This document shows, one piece after another, positions 8,111-16,813 of a stretch of DNA of 53,737 bases. The DNA lies in the NCBI GenBank assembly GCA_934359755.1, contig CAKRLV010000018.1, positions 1 to 53,737 on the forward strand, written 5' to 3'. How positions within the stretch are numbered: the first letter of the stretch is position 1; each line of letters begins with the position of its first letter. The notes under the pieces were generated by a model that did not search any database, had not been told where the DNA came from, and was given only the letters and a program-made list of their open reading frames with translations. Both the position numbers and the translations under genes were made by a program. The stretch comes from an uncultured Agathobacter sp. (GTDB lineage: Bacteria > Bacillota > Clostridia > Lachnospirales > Lachnospiraceae).

Positions 8111-8192
8111 GCGAACCATATTTTTTCACATGACAATATATAAGTGTAAGGACATAGTTCCTAATCTTAATCGCGACTAAGAGGAAAACACA

Positions 8193-8720
8193 ATGACGAT
8201 TCAGGAATTGGAGAAATTTATTGAAAAATATGGCAAGAGCATATATTCATTTTGCAGGAAACTGAGTACAGACAATGATTTTGTTGATGAGTTATATCAG
8301 GAAGTGTGGCTTAAGGCCATGCAGGATATAGACAAAATCAAAACAAGCGGTAATGTAAAAAGTTATTTGCTATCTCTGGCAGTCGGAATATGGAAGAACC
8401 ATAAGAAGAAATATGCCGTTCGGGACAGGATAGCACCGAAAATCACTCTTACAGATGAAATTGAACAGAATGTCATGGATAACAGTCAGGATATTCTTGA
8501 GCAGGTTATCGCGGAAGAGAGAAAGCAGGCTGTATTAGAGGCGGTGTCAAAACTTGATGATGTATATAGAATACCAATCCTTTTATTTTACATGGAGGGA
8601 CAGTCGGTAAAAGAGATAGCAAAAGAATTACATATCCCGGAAGGTACTGTAAAAAGAAGATTATGGTCAGCCAGAAAGAAATTATCCAAGGAATTGGAGG
8701 TATATATTGATCATGAATAA
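8193..8720 (+). CDS. ECF-type sigma-70 factor
   Basis: The product has 175 residues, normal for an ECF sigma factor. Region 2 is at about residues 10-75 (IYSFCRKLSTDNDFVDELYQ, EVWLKAMQDIDKIK) and region 4 at 115-170 with a helix-turn-helix (YMEGQSVKEIAKELHIPEGT, VKRRLWSARKKL). It directs RNA polymerase to specific promoters in response to an envelope signal. The next gene overlaps its 3' end by a few codons and encodes a one-pass membrane protein, the usual arrangement for a sigma/anti-sigma pair. The ribosome site is AAGAGGAAAA before the ATG. Confidence 0.88.
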   Translation: MTIQELEKFIEKYGKSIYSFCRKLSTDNDFVDELYQEVWLKAMQDIDKIKTSGNVKSYLLSLAVGIWKNHKKKYAVRDRIAPKITLTDEIEQNVMDNSQDILEQVIAEERKQAVLEAVSKLDDVYRIPILLFYMEGQSVKEIAKELHIPEGTVKRRLWSARKKLSKELEVYIDHE

Positions 8721-9837
8721 ATTGGATGCTATTTTATATGAATCCTTAGAGGAAGATGATATTCCTTCACAAATGCTGAATCGCCAGATTTTGGATAAGG
8801 CAAAGATGGAGGAAAAGAAAATGATAAATAATAAGAAAAATATGGTAGCAGCTGCAGCCGTTACACTTTGTGTAGCGCTTGCAGGAGGTGGTACAGCATA
8901 TGCCGCATATAGATATCTGACATCAAGTGAGGTTGCTGATTCGGTTTCTAATAATGATAGTCTTGCAAAGGCATTTGAAAGCAAGGATGCAATTTCTATA
9001 AACGAAGTACAGAAATCCGGAGATTACGCTTTTAACCTGATGGGAATTGTTACAGGAAGCGACCTGGCACCATATGTATCGGATGATTCAAGGAACGAAA
9101 TTGACAGCAAGAAGACATACATCACAATGGCAATTTCCATGAACGATGGCAGCCAGATGGCAAACAGAAATTTCTGTGTATCTCCACTTATTGGCGGTGT
9201 GCCATTTAGTGTTGCAAACAATGGAACACTTGATACACAGCTGATATGGTTTGAGCAGGATGGAGTGATATATGAGCTTGTAGAGTGTGATAATCTTGAG
9301 ATGTTTGCAGACAGAGGTGTATGGATATCAGCAGTAGACAGTTTCGGAGATGAGGCACATGCGTATGTATTGAATGAAGATGGGAGCTATACAAAGAATA
9401 GCTCTTACGAGGGATTCAGTGCATTATTTAAGATTCCATTTGATGCATCAAAAGCGGATAAAGCTGCAGCAGATGAGTATCTTAAAAACCTTGAGAGTGA
9501 AAATGCGGTTGACACTGAGCAAAATGCAGGAGATGATGCAGGGGTTAAAGGTATGGATTCACTAGAAAACATTAGTCAGGAAGAGATAGATGAGAGATTT
9601 GACGAGGTCAAGGAACATACAGTAACTGCAAAGCCAGATGCAAATGGATATATTAAATTGATTTATGTAGATGACGGTGAAGAAATTGGATTTGAAGGCC
9701 CTATAGATATTCCAGATGACAAAACTTTTGTAGTAATGAATGTATCATTGTTGGATGACAAACCAGTTAGTTTTTCTGCTATTTACAGAAATGATGATGG
9801 CAGCTTTACATACAAAGAATACAAATTAAAAAATTAA
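8713..9837 (+). CDS. Membrane-anchored putative anti-sigma factor
   Basis: The protein (374 residues from ATG 8713; a TTG at 8707 sits at better distance from GGAGG at 8696-8700) has a short cytoplasmic N-terminus (NKLDAILYESLEEDDIPSQM), then one membrane segment at about 40-60 (NMVAAAAVTLCVALAGGGTA), then a large extracytoplasmic part with YTI/AMSMNDGS-type strands. This is the layout of the DUF4179/anti-sigma proteins that follow ECF sigma genes in clostridia. The N-terminal helix would hold the sigma factor, and the outer domain would sense the signal. The C-terminal 100 residues are acidic. Translationally coupled to the sigma gene. Confidence 0.65.
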   Translation: MNKLDAILYESLEEDDIPSQMLNRQILDKAKMEEKKMINNKKNMVAAAAVTLCVALAGGGTAYAAYRYLTSSEVADSVSNNDSLAKAFESKDAISINEVQKSGDYAFNLMGIVTGSDLAPYVSDDSRNEIDSKKTYITMAISMNDGSQMANRNFCVSPLIGGVPFSVANNGTLDTQLIWFEQDGVIYELVECDNLEMFADRGVWISAVDSFGDEAHAYVLNEDGSYTKNSSYEGFSALFKIPFDASKADKAAADEYLKNLESENAVDTEQNAGDDAGVKGMDSLENISQEEIDERFDEVKEHTVTAKPDANGYIKLIYVDDGEEIGFEGPIDIPDDKTFVVMNVSLLDDKPVSFSAIYRNDDGSFTYKEYKLKN

Positions 9838-9924
9838 TATGTATCCTCTTTCTGTACATTCGGTGAAGAGATAGTCTTAATTTTTTCTTAAAAATCGAAA
9901 AAATACTAAAAAAATGCTTTTTTG

Positions 9925-9933
9925 TGTTATAAT
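9925..9933 (+). promoter_or_regulatory. Extended -10 of the secreted Fn3-like gene
   Basis: TGTTATAAT with TG one base before a consensus TATAAT, 52 bases before the ATG. No good -35 is present. The same TGTTATAAT occurs before the XRE operon. Confidence 0.55.
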
Positions 9934-9984
9934 AGGTGAGGTCTGATTTGGACTAATTTTATTATTTTTCGGAGGAGAGAAGAT

Positions 9985-11070
9985 ATGAAGAAAAAGTTAT
10001 TAAGCCTTGCGCTAGCTTTGACTCTTGCAGTAAGTGTCTTTACACCTGCTACATCAGCATATGCCAGTGCAACACAGCAGGACATGGTTACATCACAGGA
10101 AGTACAGTTTGGTACACCATACTCTGTAACATGGAATGATCAGAAATGCTGGTGCAAATTAACAGTGCCACAGAAGGGAATTGTAGGATTTGATATAGTA
10201 AATCCATATGCTGAATTGGTAATTAATATGACTTTGTACGATGCAAATGGTGAGTGTATAGCAGCTTATAAAACCGATTATGATGCTGTTAGTTCAGCAA
10301 GATATTTTGGAATTGATGCAGGTACATATTATTTTGAATTCGAGACAGAATATGGATTCGGAGACGGAGATACATCGACATACAGTTTTTCATTTACGCC
10401 AAATGAAAATTGTGAGAGTGAGCCAAACAAATCAAAAGTGACAGCTACTCCAATGAAGATTGGGGTTGAGGAAACAGGATACCTTGGTGGTGAGCAGCAG
10501 GAGCTGGATGCCACATCTTATAATCATGACGAGGATTTTTATAGAATATCATTGAAGAAAGGAAAGGTATATAATTTCTATTTCAGTGAAGAAAGACATA
10601 CTACTATTGTAAAATTACTCGGTAAGAACTCAAATGAAAATGAGACATGGCCATCTACAGATGCAGATCGTTTCTGTGTTGCACCTGGAGATACTTTTGT
10701 AGCTCCATACACAGGAGATTATTATATCCATGTATATAATTATGCATTTGAGCAGTATCAGTACACAACGAAGGTTACAAATGTTAAATTAGATAAGACT
10801 TCCATCAAGTCATTGAAGTCGGGTAAATCATCTATGAATGTAAAGTGGAAAAAGGTTAAGTGTAATGGATACCAGCTGCAGTACTCGACCAGGAAGAATT
10901 TCAAGGGAGCAAAGACATTGTCGTTTGCAAAGAATAGTACATCTGCATCTATTAAGAAGCTTTCTTCAAAGAAGAAGTATTATGTCAGAATCCGTACATG
11001 CTTTAGCGTAAAGGATGGCAAGAAAGCATATTCTGGATGGTCTAAGAGCAAATGCATAAAGGTTAAATAG
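9985..11070 (+). CDS. Secreted protein with PPC-like and Fn3-like domains
   Basis: The 361-residue protein begins with a clear Sec signal peptide (MKKKLLSLALALTLAVSVFT) and a likely cleavage site after AYASA near residue 29. Two beta-sandwich segments follow (about 35-145 and 155-260); the second has the DEDFYRISLKKGKVYNFYF pattern of bacterial pre-peptidase C-terminal domains and ends YTGDYYIHVYNY. Residues about 265-361 form a fibronectin III-like repeat (SSMNVKWKKVKCNGYQLQYS ... KKYYVRIRTC) common in Lachnospiraceae cell-surface proteins. No catalytic domain or LPxTG anchor is seen, so it is secreted or held by charge. Single-gene unit with its own promoter and terminator. Confidence 0.78.
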   Translation: MKKKLLSLALALTLAVSVFTPATSAYASATQQDMVTSQEVQFGTPYSVTWNDQKCWCKLTVPQKGIVGFDIVNPYAELVINMTLYDANGECIAAYKTDYDAVSSARYFGIDAGTYYFEFETEYGFGDGDTSTYSFSFTPNENCESEPNKSKVTATPMKIGVEETGYLGGEQQELDATSYNHDEDFYRISLKKGKVYNFYFSEERHTTIVKLLGKNSNENETWPSTDADRFCVAPGDTFVAPYTGDYYIHVYNYAFEQYQYTTKVTNVKLDKTSIKSLKSGKSSMNVKWKKVKCNGYQLQYSTRKNFKGAKTLSFAKNSTSASIKKLSSKKKYYVRIRTCFSVKDGKKAYSGWSKSKCIKVK

Positions 11071-11111
11071 AATTTTTGAAACAATTCAGTACAGAAATAT
11101 GGTAATATGCG

Positions 11112-11140
11112 CAGGAGGTCAGTTATGACCTCCTGTTTTT
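11112..11140 (+). terminator. Rho-independent terminator
   Basis: CAGGAGGTCA and TGACCTCCTG form a perfect 10-bp stem with a GTTA loop, followed by five T. It ends the secreted-protein gene. Confidence 0.92.
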
Positions 11141-11300
11141 GTATACAAAATCATTTTCCTATGAAGGATATGTTCTGCCAGAAATGATAGCCTTTCATAC
11201 ATAATAGATTTGGAAAACATAAGAAATTAGTGTAAAATTAGTTGTAAAAGTTGAGATATAGTTACGGGATATGTTAAATTAGAATAATGAGAGGTAATTA

Positions 11301-12908
11301 ATGAAGAAGAAAATATTGTCATTGCTGGCAGCAGTAATGGCTTTGTCATTGTGTGCCTGTGGAACACCAACAGATGCAGGAAATGGTGCGATGGATGACA
11401 ACAGTGAGAGCATAAATATTTACATCGGCGGGAATATTTTTGAGCAGAGCATGGATCCTGTAAAAGGCTTTATGAGTTATGGCTATCCATTTGTAAATGA
11501 GCCATTGATCCAGGCGGATACGAATTCTGAATATGTCCCGGATTTAGCTACAGATTGGAAAGTAAGTGATGATGCACTTACATACACTTTTACACTAAGA
11601 GAGGGTGTTAAGTTCAGCGATGGAAGCAATCTTACAGCAGACGATGTGGTGTTTACATATAAGCAGGTGCAGAATAATCAGGCAAATAATGAAAACGTTG
11701 ATTTGACAAGACTTGAATCAGTGAAAGCTGATGGAGATTATAAGGTGATTTTTAAATTAAAAGAACCATATTCTCCATTTTTGGATATTACGGCAATGCT
11801 TCAGATTGTGCCAGTGGATACATACGATAGCGCTGGATTTGACACAGCTCCGATTGGCACAGGCGCATACAAGGTGGTACAGTATGACACGAATCAGCAG
11901 ATTGTTTTGCAGGTGAATGATGAGTATTGGGGAGATAGTCCGGATATTGAGCAGGTGAATATTGTATCAATGGAGCAGGATACAGCATATTCAAATGCAG
12001 TTTCAGGACAGCTTGATGTGGTCATGGTGAGTTCAACTTATATCAATGAGAAAATTGATAATATGACATTGCACAAGTTAGAGACTATGGACGTGCGAAA
12101 TATCAGCCTGCCTACTTTGCCTGAGCAGACGATGAAGGACAGTCAGGGAAAAGAGCATGAAGTTGGGAATGCTGTGACAAGTGATATAGCGGTCAGAAAA
12201 TCGTTGTCAATTGGAATCAACAGACAGGAGATAATAGACAATGCATTTGATGGAGAGGGAGTTTCAGCAGTCAATTTTACGGACAATCTGCCGTGGGCGT
12301 CTACTGAGACTTATGAGGACAATCAGATAGACGAGGCGCAGAAGATACTTGAAGATGCAGGCTGGGTGGATACTGATGGTGACGGCATAAGGGAAAAAGG
12401 AAAAAACAAGTGTACATTTGATCTTATTGCACCTGGAAACGATGAGGACAGATACAAGCTGGCAAGCGCATTTGCCGATAATGCCAGAAGACTCGGTATA
12501 GAAGTCAATGTCAGAAACGAGTCATGGGATGTTGTAGCAAAAGAGGAAAATCGGACACCTGTTGTGTGGGGATGGGGACAATTCTCACCAACTGTTATAT
12601 ATTCAACATATGATTCTAAGATGTTTCTTGAAGAACAGCATGCGAATGTAACCGGTTATGCAAATGCCCAATGTGATGCTGCGATAGATAAGGCAATTGG
12701 GGCAACGAATAAGGAGGATGCAAATGCCGCCTGGAAAGAAGCACAGATGATAGGTGATAGTGACTATCCGTATCTTTATCTTGTGAACATCGAGCATTCA
12801 TATTTTATTAATGACAGACTGGATATATCCGAGAATACACAGATACCGCATCCGCACGGTCATGGAAGTCCGATAATTTGTAATCTTAAGGACTGGGTAT
12901 TGAATTAG
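11301..12908 (+). CDS. ABC substrate-binding lipoprotein, nickel/peptide family 5
   Basis: This 535-residue lipoprotein has a lipobox LCAC with Cys at residue 20. The body is a family 5 (DppA/NikA/OppA) binding protein: FVNEPLIQADTNSEYVPDLA, TFTLREGVKFSDGSNLTADD and FTYKQVQ early, then GTGAYKVVQYDTNQQIVL. Near the C-terminus is SYFINDRLDI followed by the His-rich PHPHGHGSP. NikA-type and metallophore-binding proteins use histidines to hold metal, so a nickel or metal-complex ligand is plausible, but dipeptides cannot be excluded. It heads a five-gene importer operon with two permeases and two ATPases. Confidence 0.8.
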   Translation: MKKKILSLLAAVMALSLCACGTPTDAGNGAMDDNSESINIYIGGNIFEQSMDPVKGFMSYGYPFVNEPLIQADTNSEYVPDLATDWKVSDDALTYTFTLREGVKFSDGSNLTADDVVFTYKQVQNNQANNENVDLTRLESVKADGDYKVIFKLKEPYSPFLDITAMLQIVPVDTYDSAGFDTAPIGTGAYKVVQYDTNQQIVLQVNDEYWGDSPDIEQVNIVSMEQDTAYSNAVSGQLDVVMVSSTYINEKIDNMTLHKLETMDVRNISLPTLPEQTMKDSQGKEHEVGNAVTSDIAVRKSLSIGINRQEIIDNAFDGEGVSAVNFTDNLPWASTETYEDNQIDEAQKILEDAGWVDTDGDGIREKGKNKCTFDLIAPGNDEDRYKLASAFADNARRLGIEVNVRNESWDVVAKEENRTPVVWGWGQFSPTVIYSTYDSKMFLEEQHANVTGYANAQCDAAIDKAIGATNKEDANAAWKEAQMIGDSDYPYLYLVNIEHSYFINDRLDISENTQIPHPHGHGSPIICNLKDWVLN

Positions 12909-12916
12909 AGGTAGAA

Positions 12917-13900
12917 ATGATTAAAAGGAAAAACATAATGTATGAAGTGGCAAGGATGCTGCTTTTACTTTTTCTGGTGAGTTTTCTGGCGTTTTTGCTG
13001 ATAGCGAAATCGCCTATAGACCCACTGTCTTCATATATTGGAACAAATTCAACATTGTCTCCTGAGGCAAAAGCAGAAATCGTCAATCACTGGGGACTTA
13101 ATGATTCCATACCACACCGCTATCTGACATGGCTTGTGAATGTATGCCATGGCGATATGGGCATGTCAATATCCTATAAAAAAGAGGTAGTTTCTGTAAT
13201 AAAGGAAAGATTTGTATATTCCGCGGTGTTGATGGGCATGGCCTGGATTTTGTCGGGAGTCATAGGCTTTTTTCTGGGAGTTATATGTGGCGTGAGACAG
13301 GGAGGCTTTTTTGACAGAATTACAAAGTCGTTTTGTCTGTTAGTAAAGTCGGCACCGACATTCTGGATTGGAATTTTATTTTTAGTTGTATTTGCAGTAG
13401 AGCTTGGCTGGTTTCCGATTGGAATGGCCGTTCCTATGGGAAAACTTGAAAGTGAAGTTACGCTCGGTGACAGAATATATCATCTGATTTTACCAGTCAT
13501 CACACTTACGATTGCAAGTATAAGTGAGATAGTTCTTTATACCAGACAGCGTGTTGTGGAAATTATAAACAGCGATTTTATTTTATATGCGAGGGCAAGG
13601 GGCGAAAATACATGGCAGATTGTAACCCGTCATGTGCTAAGGAATGCTCTGCTTCCTGCAATAACATTACAATTCGCATCTTTTAGTGAATTGTTTGGTG
13701 GAATGGCATTGGCGGAAAACGTATTTTCATATCCCGGTATTGGAACTGCTACTACAACGGCTGCGCTTAACGGTGATGCACCGCTTTTGATGGGGATTGC
13801 ACTTATAAGCGCTGTATTTGTTTTTACAGGAAATATGATTGCAAATATTCTCTACAAAGTCTGTGATCCTAGAATCAGGGAGGGTGAAAATGCGAGATAA
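12917..13900 (+). CDS. ABC permease, DppB/NikB type
   Basis: The 327-residue inner-membrane permease has the family's N-terminal FLLIAKSPIDPLSSYIG motif after the first membrane helix and the ATPase-docking EAA loop LYARARGENTWQIVTRHVLR before the last helices. Six membrane segments are expected. It follows the binding protein by 8 bases and overlaps the next permease by 11 bases, so the three are co-translated. Together with the second permease it forms the channel for the substrate delivered by the lipoprotein. Confidence 0.88.
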   Translation: MIKRKNIMYEVARMLLLLFLVSFLAFLLIAKSPIDPLSSYIGTNSTLSPEAKAEIVNHWGLNDSIPHRYLTWLVNVCHGDMGMSISYKKEVVSVIKERFVYSAVLMGMAWILSGVIGFFLGVICGVRQGGFFDRITKSFCLLVKSAPTFWIGILFLVVFAVELGWFPIGMAVPMGKLESEVTLGDRIYHLILPVITLTIASISEIVLYTRQRVVEIINSDFILYARARGENTWQIVTRHVLRNALLPAITLQFASFSELFGGMALAENVFSYPGIGTATTTAALNGDAPLLMGIALISAVFVFTGNMIANILYKVCDPRIREGENAR

Positions 13901-14804
13901 TATATTCACTTTCTTAAAAAGGTCGGACAGCGGAGATAATAATTGGAAATTGAATTGTGAGTCCAACCATAAGTATGCTGAGAAAATAATTAATAGAAAG
14001 ATGGCTGCATTTATTCTAATTTGTGCAGCGGTTATATATTTGCTTACTATTTTTATCTGGGGACTTTGCATGGATCCGGCAGAATATGATGTCAATTTTG
14101 CAGAGAAGATGATAAGTCCAGGAGACGGACATATATTTGGAACAGATGTAATGGGAAGGGATATGCTAAAACGCAGTGTCAAGGCTATGTCGAACAGTCT
14201 GGTTATAGGTCTGATTGCATCTGTTTTCAGCGCATTTGTGGCACTTGTATTTGGAATTGCCTCAGCGGTGTTTGGTGGATGGATTGACAGAATAATCAAG
14301 CTTGCTGTGGATTTATGTATGGGACTTCCACATCTTGTATTGCTTATACTTATTTCATGTATGATGGGAAAAGGAGCCGTGGGTGTTACTGTTGCTGTGG
14401 CACTTACACATTGGCCTGGACTTACACGAATTGTACGTCAGGAAGTGTTGGAGGTGCGCACATCACAGTATGTAAAAGCAGCTGAGAAAATGGGGAAAAG
14501 CCCGATTCAGATAGCTGTAACACACATGGTTCCACATGTGCTTCCTTCTTTTTTGATAGGACTGGTTCTCCTTTTTCCACATGCGATTATGCATGAAGCA
14601 TCAGTGACTTTTCTCGGGTTTGGCTTGTCGCGTGAGACACCTGCGATAGGCGTGATTCTGGCAGAGTCAATGAATTATCTGACCACTGGAAAATGGTGGA
14701 TGGCGTTTTTCCCGGGACTGATGCTGTTTATGGTGGTTATACTTTTTGACCTTATCGGAGAGGTGCTTAAGAAGCTTTGGAATCCAGGAAGTGGAAATGA
14801 ATAG
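13890..14804 (+). CDS. ABC permease, DppC/NikC type
   Basis: The 304-residue protein starts at ATG 13890, where GGGAGG lies just before, although the frame is open further upstream. The DppC/NikC signature HIFGTDVMGRDMLKRSV follows the first membrane segment, and the EAA loop YVKAAEKMGKSPIQIAVTHM lies near the middle. It pairs with the preceding permease. The two ATPase genes follow only after a 261-base spacer filled with 13-bp repeats, unusual inside such an operon. Confidence 0.88.
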   Translation: MRDNIFTFLKRSDSGDNNWKLNCESNHKYAEKIINRKMAAFILICAAVIYLLTIFIWGLCMDPAEYDVNFAEKMISPGDGHIFGTDVMGRDMLKRSVKAMSNSLVIGLIASVFSAFVALVFGIASAVFGGWIDRIIKLAVDLCMGLPHLVLLILISCMMGKGAVGVTVAVALTHWPGLTRIVRQEVLEVRTSQYVKAAEKMGKSPIQIAVTHMVPHVLPSFLIGLVLLFPHAIMHEASVTFLGFGLSRETPAIGVILAESMNYLTTGKWWMAFFPGLMLFMVVILFDLIGEVLKKLWNPGSGNE

Positions 14805-14823
14805 TGCAATAAATTAAAGAACC

Positions 14824-15044
14824 ATATGAATTAAAGATGTAAATTAATAATGTGAGTTGATAATGTAAATTAAAGATGTGAAATAAAGATATGAAATAAA
14901 GATGTGAAGTAATAATGTGAGTTGATAATGTAAATTAAAGATATGAAATAATGATTTGAAGTAATAATGTGAGTTGATAATGTAAATTAAAGATTTGAAT
15001 TGATAATTTGAATTTGTAATGTCAATTAGCAATATGAAGTAAAA
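14824..15044 (+). repeat. Tandem array of 17 x 13-bp units
   Basis: Seventeen consecutive 13-base units can be laid out without a gap. Typical units are ATGTGAGTTGATA, ATGTAAATTAAAG, ATATGAAATAAAG and ATTTGAAGTAATA; all begin AT(G/A/T)T and end in a purine-rich AT stretch. The pair ATGTGAGTTGATA-ATGTAAATTAAAG recurs at 14850, 14915 and 14967, i.e. at multiples of 13. Since 13 is not a multiple of 3, any reading frame through it is accidental. It fills the gap between permease and ATPase genes. Confidence 0.92.
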
Positions 15045-15065
15045 AAGAGTAAGAGTGGGTTCGGG

Positions 15066-16004
15066 ATGCAGGATACAATTTCAAAGCCAGATAGTATTTT
15101 AAAAATTGAAGATTTGGTTGTGACATTTAGCATGTATAAGTCTCATGGATTTGGCAAGGAGAGACTTGAGGTAATACATTCTCTTTCTCTTGATGTACAT
15201 GAAGGCGAGATTGTTGCTGTAGTTGGTTCGAGCGGTTCAGGGAAGAGTATTCTTGCAAGTGCTATCCTGAATCTGCTGCCGCAAAATGCTGCTGTACAAG
15301 GGAAAATAGAGTACAGAGGCATGCCTGTCACTGCTAAGCGTGTAAAAAAACTTTATGAAAAAGAGATTGCATTTATTCCGCAGTCAGTTGATTACCTTGA
15401 TCCACTTATGAAAGTAAAAAAGCAGGTGCAAGGCATTTATGGCAACTCAAAGATTCAGGAAGAATTATTTGAAAAGTATGGTCTGGGGCTGGATGTAGGA
15501 GACAAATATCCGTTTCAATTATCTGGAGGAATGGCACGAAGAGTGTTAATATGCGGGGCGATGATGCAGAATCCGTCTTTAATTATTGCTGATGAACCAA
15601 CACCTGGGCTTAGCATGGAACTTGCAATGGAAACTTTAAAGGAATTCAGGAAAATGGCAGATGAGGGTACAGCAGTACTTCTCATCACTCATGATATAGA
15701 TCTGGCACTTGGAGTAGCTGATAGAGTAGCTGTTTTTTATGCGGGAACAATCGTAGAAATTGCACCAACAGAAGATTTTATAAGAGGCAAAAGCGCACTT
15801 CGCCATCCATATAGCAGGGCTTTTATAGATGCACTTCCTCAGAATGGCTTCATGCCAATTAAGGGAACACAGCCATACGCAGGGGATATTCCAAGGGGAT
15901 GCCTTTTTGCAGACCGATGTGATTTATTTGATGAAAAATGCATGAGTGAACAGGTTGAACGGGAAGTAAGAGGTGGAAAGGTCAGGTGTATACATGCAAC
16001 TTGA
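15066..16004 (+). CDS. ABC ATPase, DppD/NikD type
   Basis: The 312-residue ATPase has Walker A GSSGSGKS (54-61), a Q-loop at AFIPQSVDYLDPLM, signature LSGGM (about 157), Walker B SLIIADEP and the H-loop LLITHD. The C-terminal oligopeptide-ABC extension is present (HPYSRAFIDALPQNG ... PRGCLFADRCDLFDEKC), including the Cys residues seen in many Opp/Dpp ATPases. It energises uptake by the upstream permeases. The spacing AAGAGTGGGTTCGGG before ATG gives only a modest ribosome site. Confidence 0.88.
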   Translation: MQDTISKPDSILKIEDLVVTFSMYKSHGFGKERLEVIHSLSLDVHEGEIVAVVGSSGSGKSILASAILNLLPQNAAVQGKIEYRGMPVTAKRVKKLYEKEIAFIPQSVDYLDPLMKVKKQVQGIYGNSKIQEELFEKYGLGLDVGDKYPFQLSGGMARRVLICGAMMQNPSLIIADEPTPGLSMELAMETLKEFRKMADEGTAVLLITHDIDLALGVADRVAVFYAGTIVEIAPTEDFIRGKSALRHPYSRAFIDALPQNGFMPIKGTQPYAGDIPRGCLFADRCDLFDEKCMSEQVEREVRGGKVRCIHAT

Positions 16005-16593
16005 AGCTAAGAATTTGTGTTTTAGATACAGTGAAAAATCACCGTGGATTTTAAATGATATATCGCTTACTGTATCTTCGGGTGAACGTGTTGGAATAGT
16101 TGGTCCGTCTGGTTGTGGAAAAAGCACATTGGCGAAGATTCTTTCAGGCTATGAAGAACCAGATTCGGGGGAGGTGCTCTATAATGGCAAGCCCTTGCCA
16201 GGTAAGGGATATTGCCCGGTACAGATGATATATCAACATCCAGAACTAAGTGTAAATCCAAGGTGGAAAATGGAGAAAATTTTAAATGAAGCCTGGAATC
16301 CTGATGAAAAATTACTTGAGAAAATGGGAATAGAGAAAGCATGGCTGACACGTTGGCCGTCAGAATTGTCAGGAGGGGAATTGCAGCGTTTTTGTATTGC
16401 AAGAGCACTTTCTCCACAGACAAAAATTCTTGTCTGCGATGAAATAACAACAATGCTTGATGTGATTACACAGGCACAAGTATGGAATGTGCTTATCGAC
16501 ATAGCAGAAGAAAGAAAAATGGGGATGGTAGTAATCACACACAACATCGAACTTGCTAATCGTGTATGCACGAGAATAGTAGAAGTTGCGTAA
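15994..16593 (+). CDS. ABC ATPase, DppF/NikE type (short)
   Basis: The 199-residue ATPase starts at ATG 15994, overlapping the previous gene by 11 bases. Walker A is GPSGCGKS (37-44), signature LSGGE (125-129), Walker B KILVCDE and an H-loop at VVITHN. It stops right after the H-loop region, so it lacks the C-terminal extension of full DppF/OppF proteins (about 320 residues). The short form is also seen in nickel and metallophore importers. In Walker B the usual catalytic glutamate follows as DEITT. Confidence 0.87.
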   Translation: MQLEAKNLCFRYSEKSPWILNDISLTVSSGERVGIVGPSGCGKSTLAKILSGYEEPDSGEVLYNGKPLPGKGYCPVQMIYQHPELSVNPRWKMEKILNEAWNPDEKLLEKMGIEKAWLTRWPSELSGGELQRFCIARALSPQTKILVCDEITTMLDVITQAQVWNVLIDIAEERKMGMVVITHNIELANRVCTRIVEVA

Positions 16594-16742
16594 CTGTTTA
16601 GTGTAAAAATACGAGGTATCGCTTGTTTCGTAAGAAAATGTATATTATGAATAAACAAGTGCATTAAAATGACAGTCAGATAGAAAAAGAAGATATTCTA
16701 TCTGACCGATTAATTTAGAATGAGTCACTAAGAAAATAAGCT

Positions 16743-16807
16743 CTGAAATCAGGTTCTGAAATCAGGTTCTGAAATCAGGTTCTGAAATCAAGTCCTGAAA
16801 TCAGGTA
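16743..16807 (+). repeat. Tandem array of 5 x 13-bp units (CTGAAATCAGGTT)
   Basis: Five consecutive 13-base units: three perfect CTGAAATCAGGTT, then CTGAAATCAAGTC and CTGAAATCAGGTA. It lies between the convergent ends of the ABC operon and the minus-strand nuclease gene. The unit length equals that of the 14824 array but the sequence is unrelated. Confidence 0.92.
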
Positions 16808-16813
16808 TAAATA

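Noticed and set aside
14844..15032. Minus-strand open frame of 62 codons rich in Ile, Tyr and Ser
   Set aside because: It runs through the 13-bp tandem array; since 13 is not a multiple of 3 and there is no ribosome site, it is accidental.
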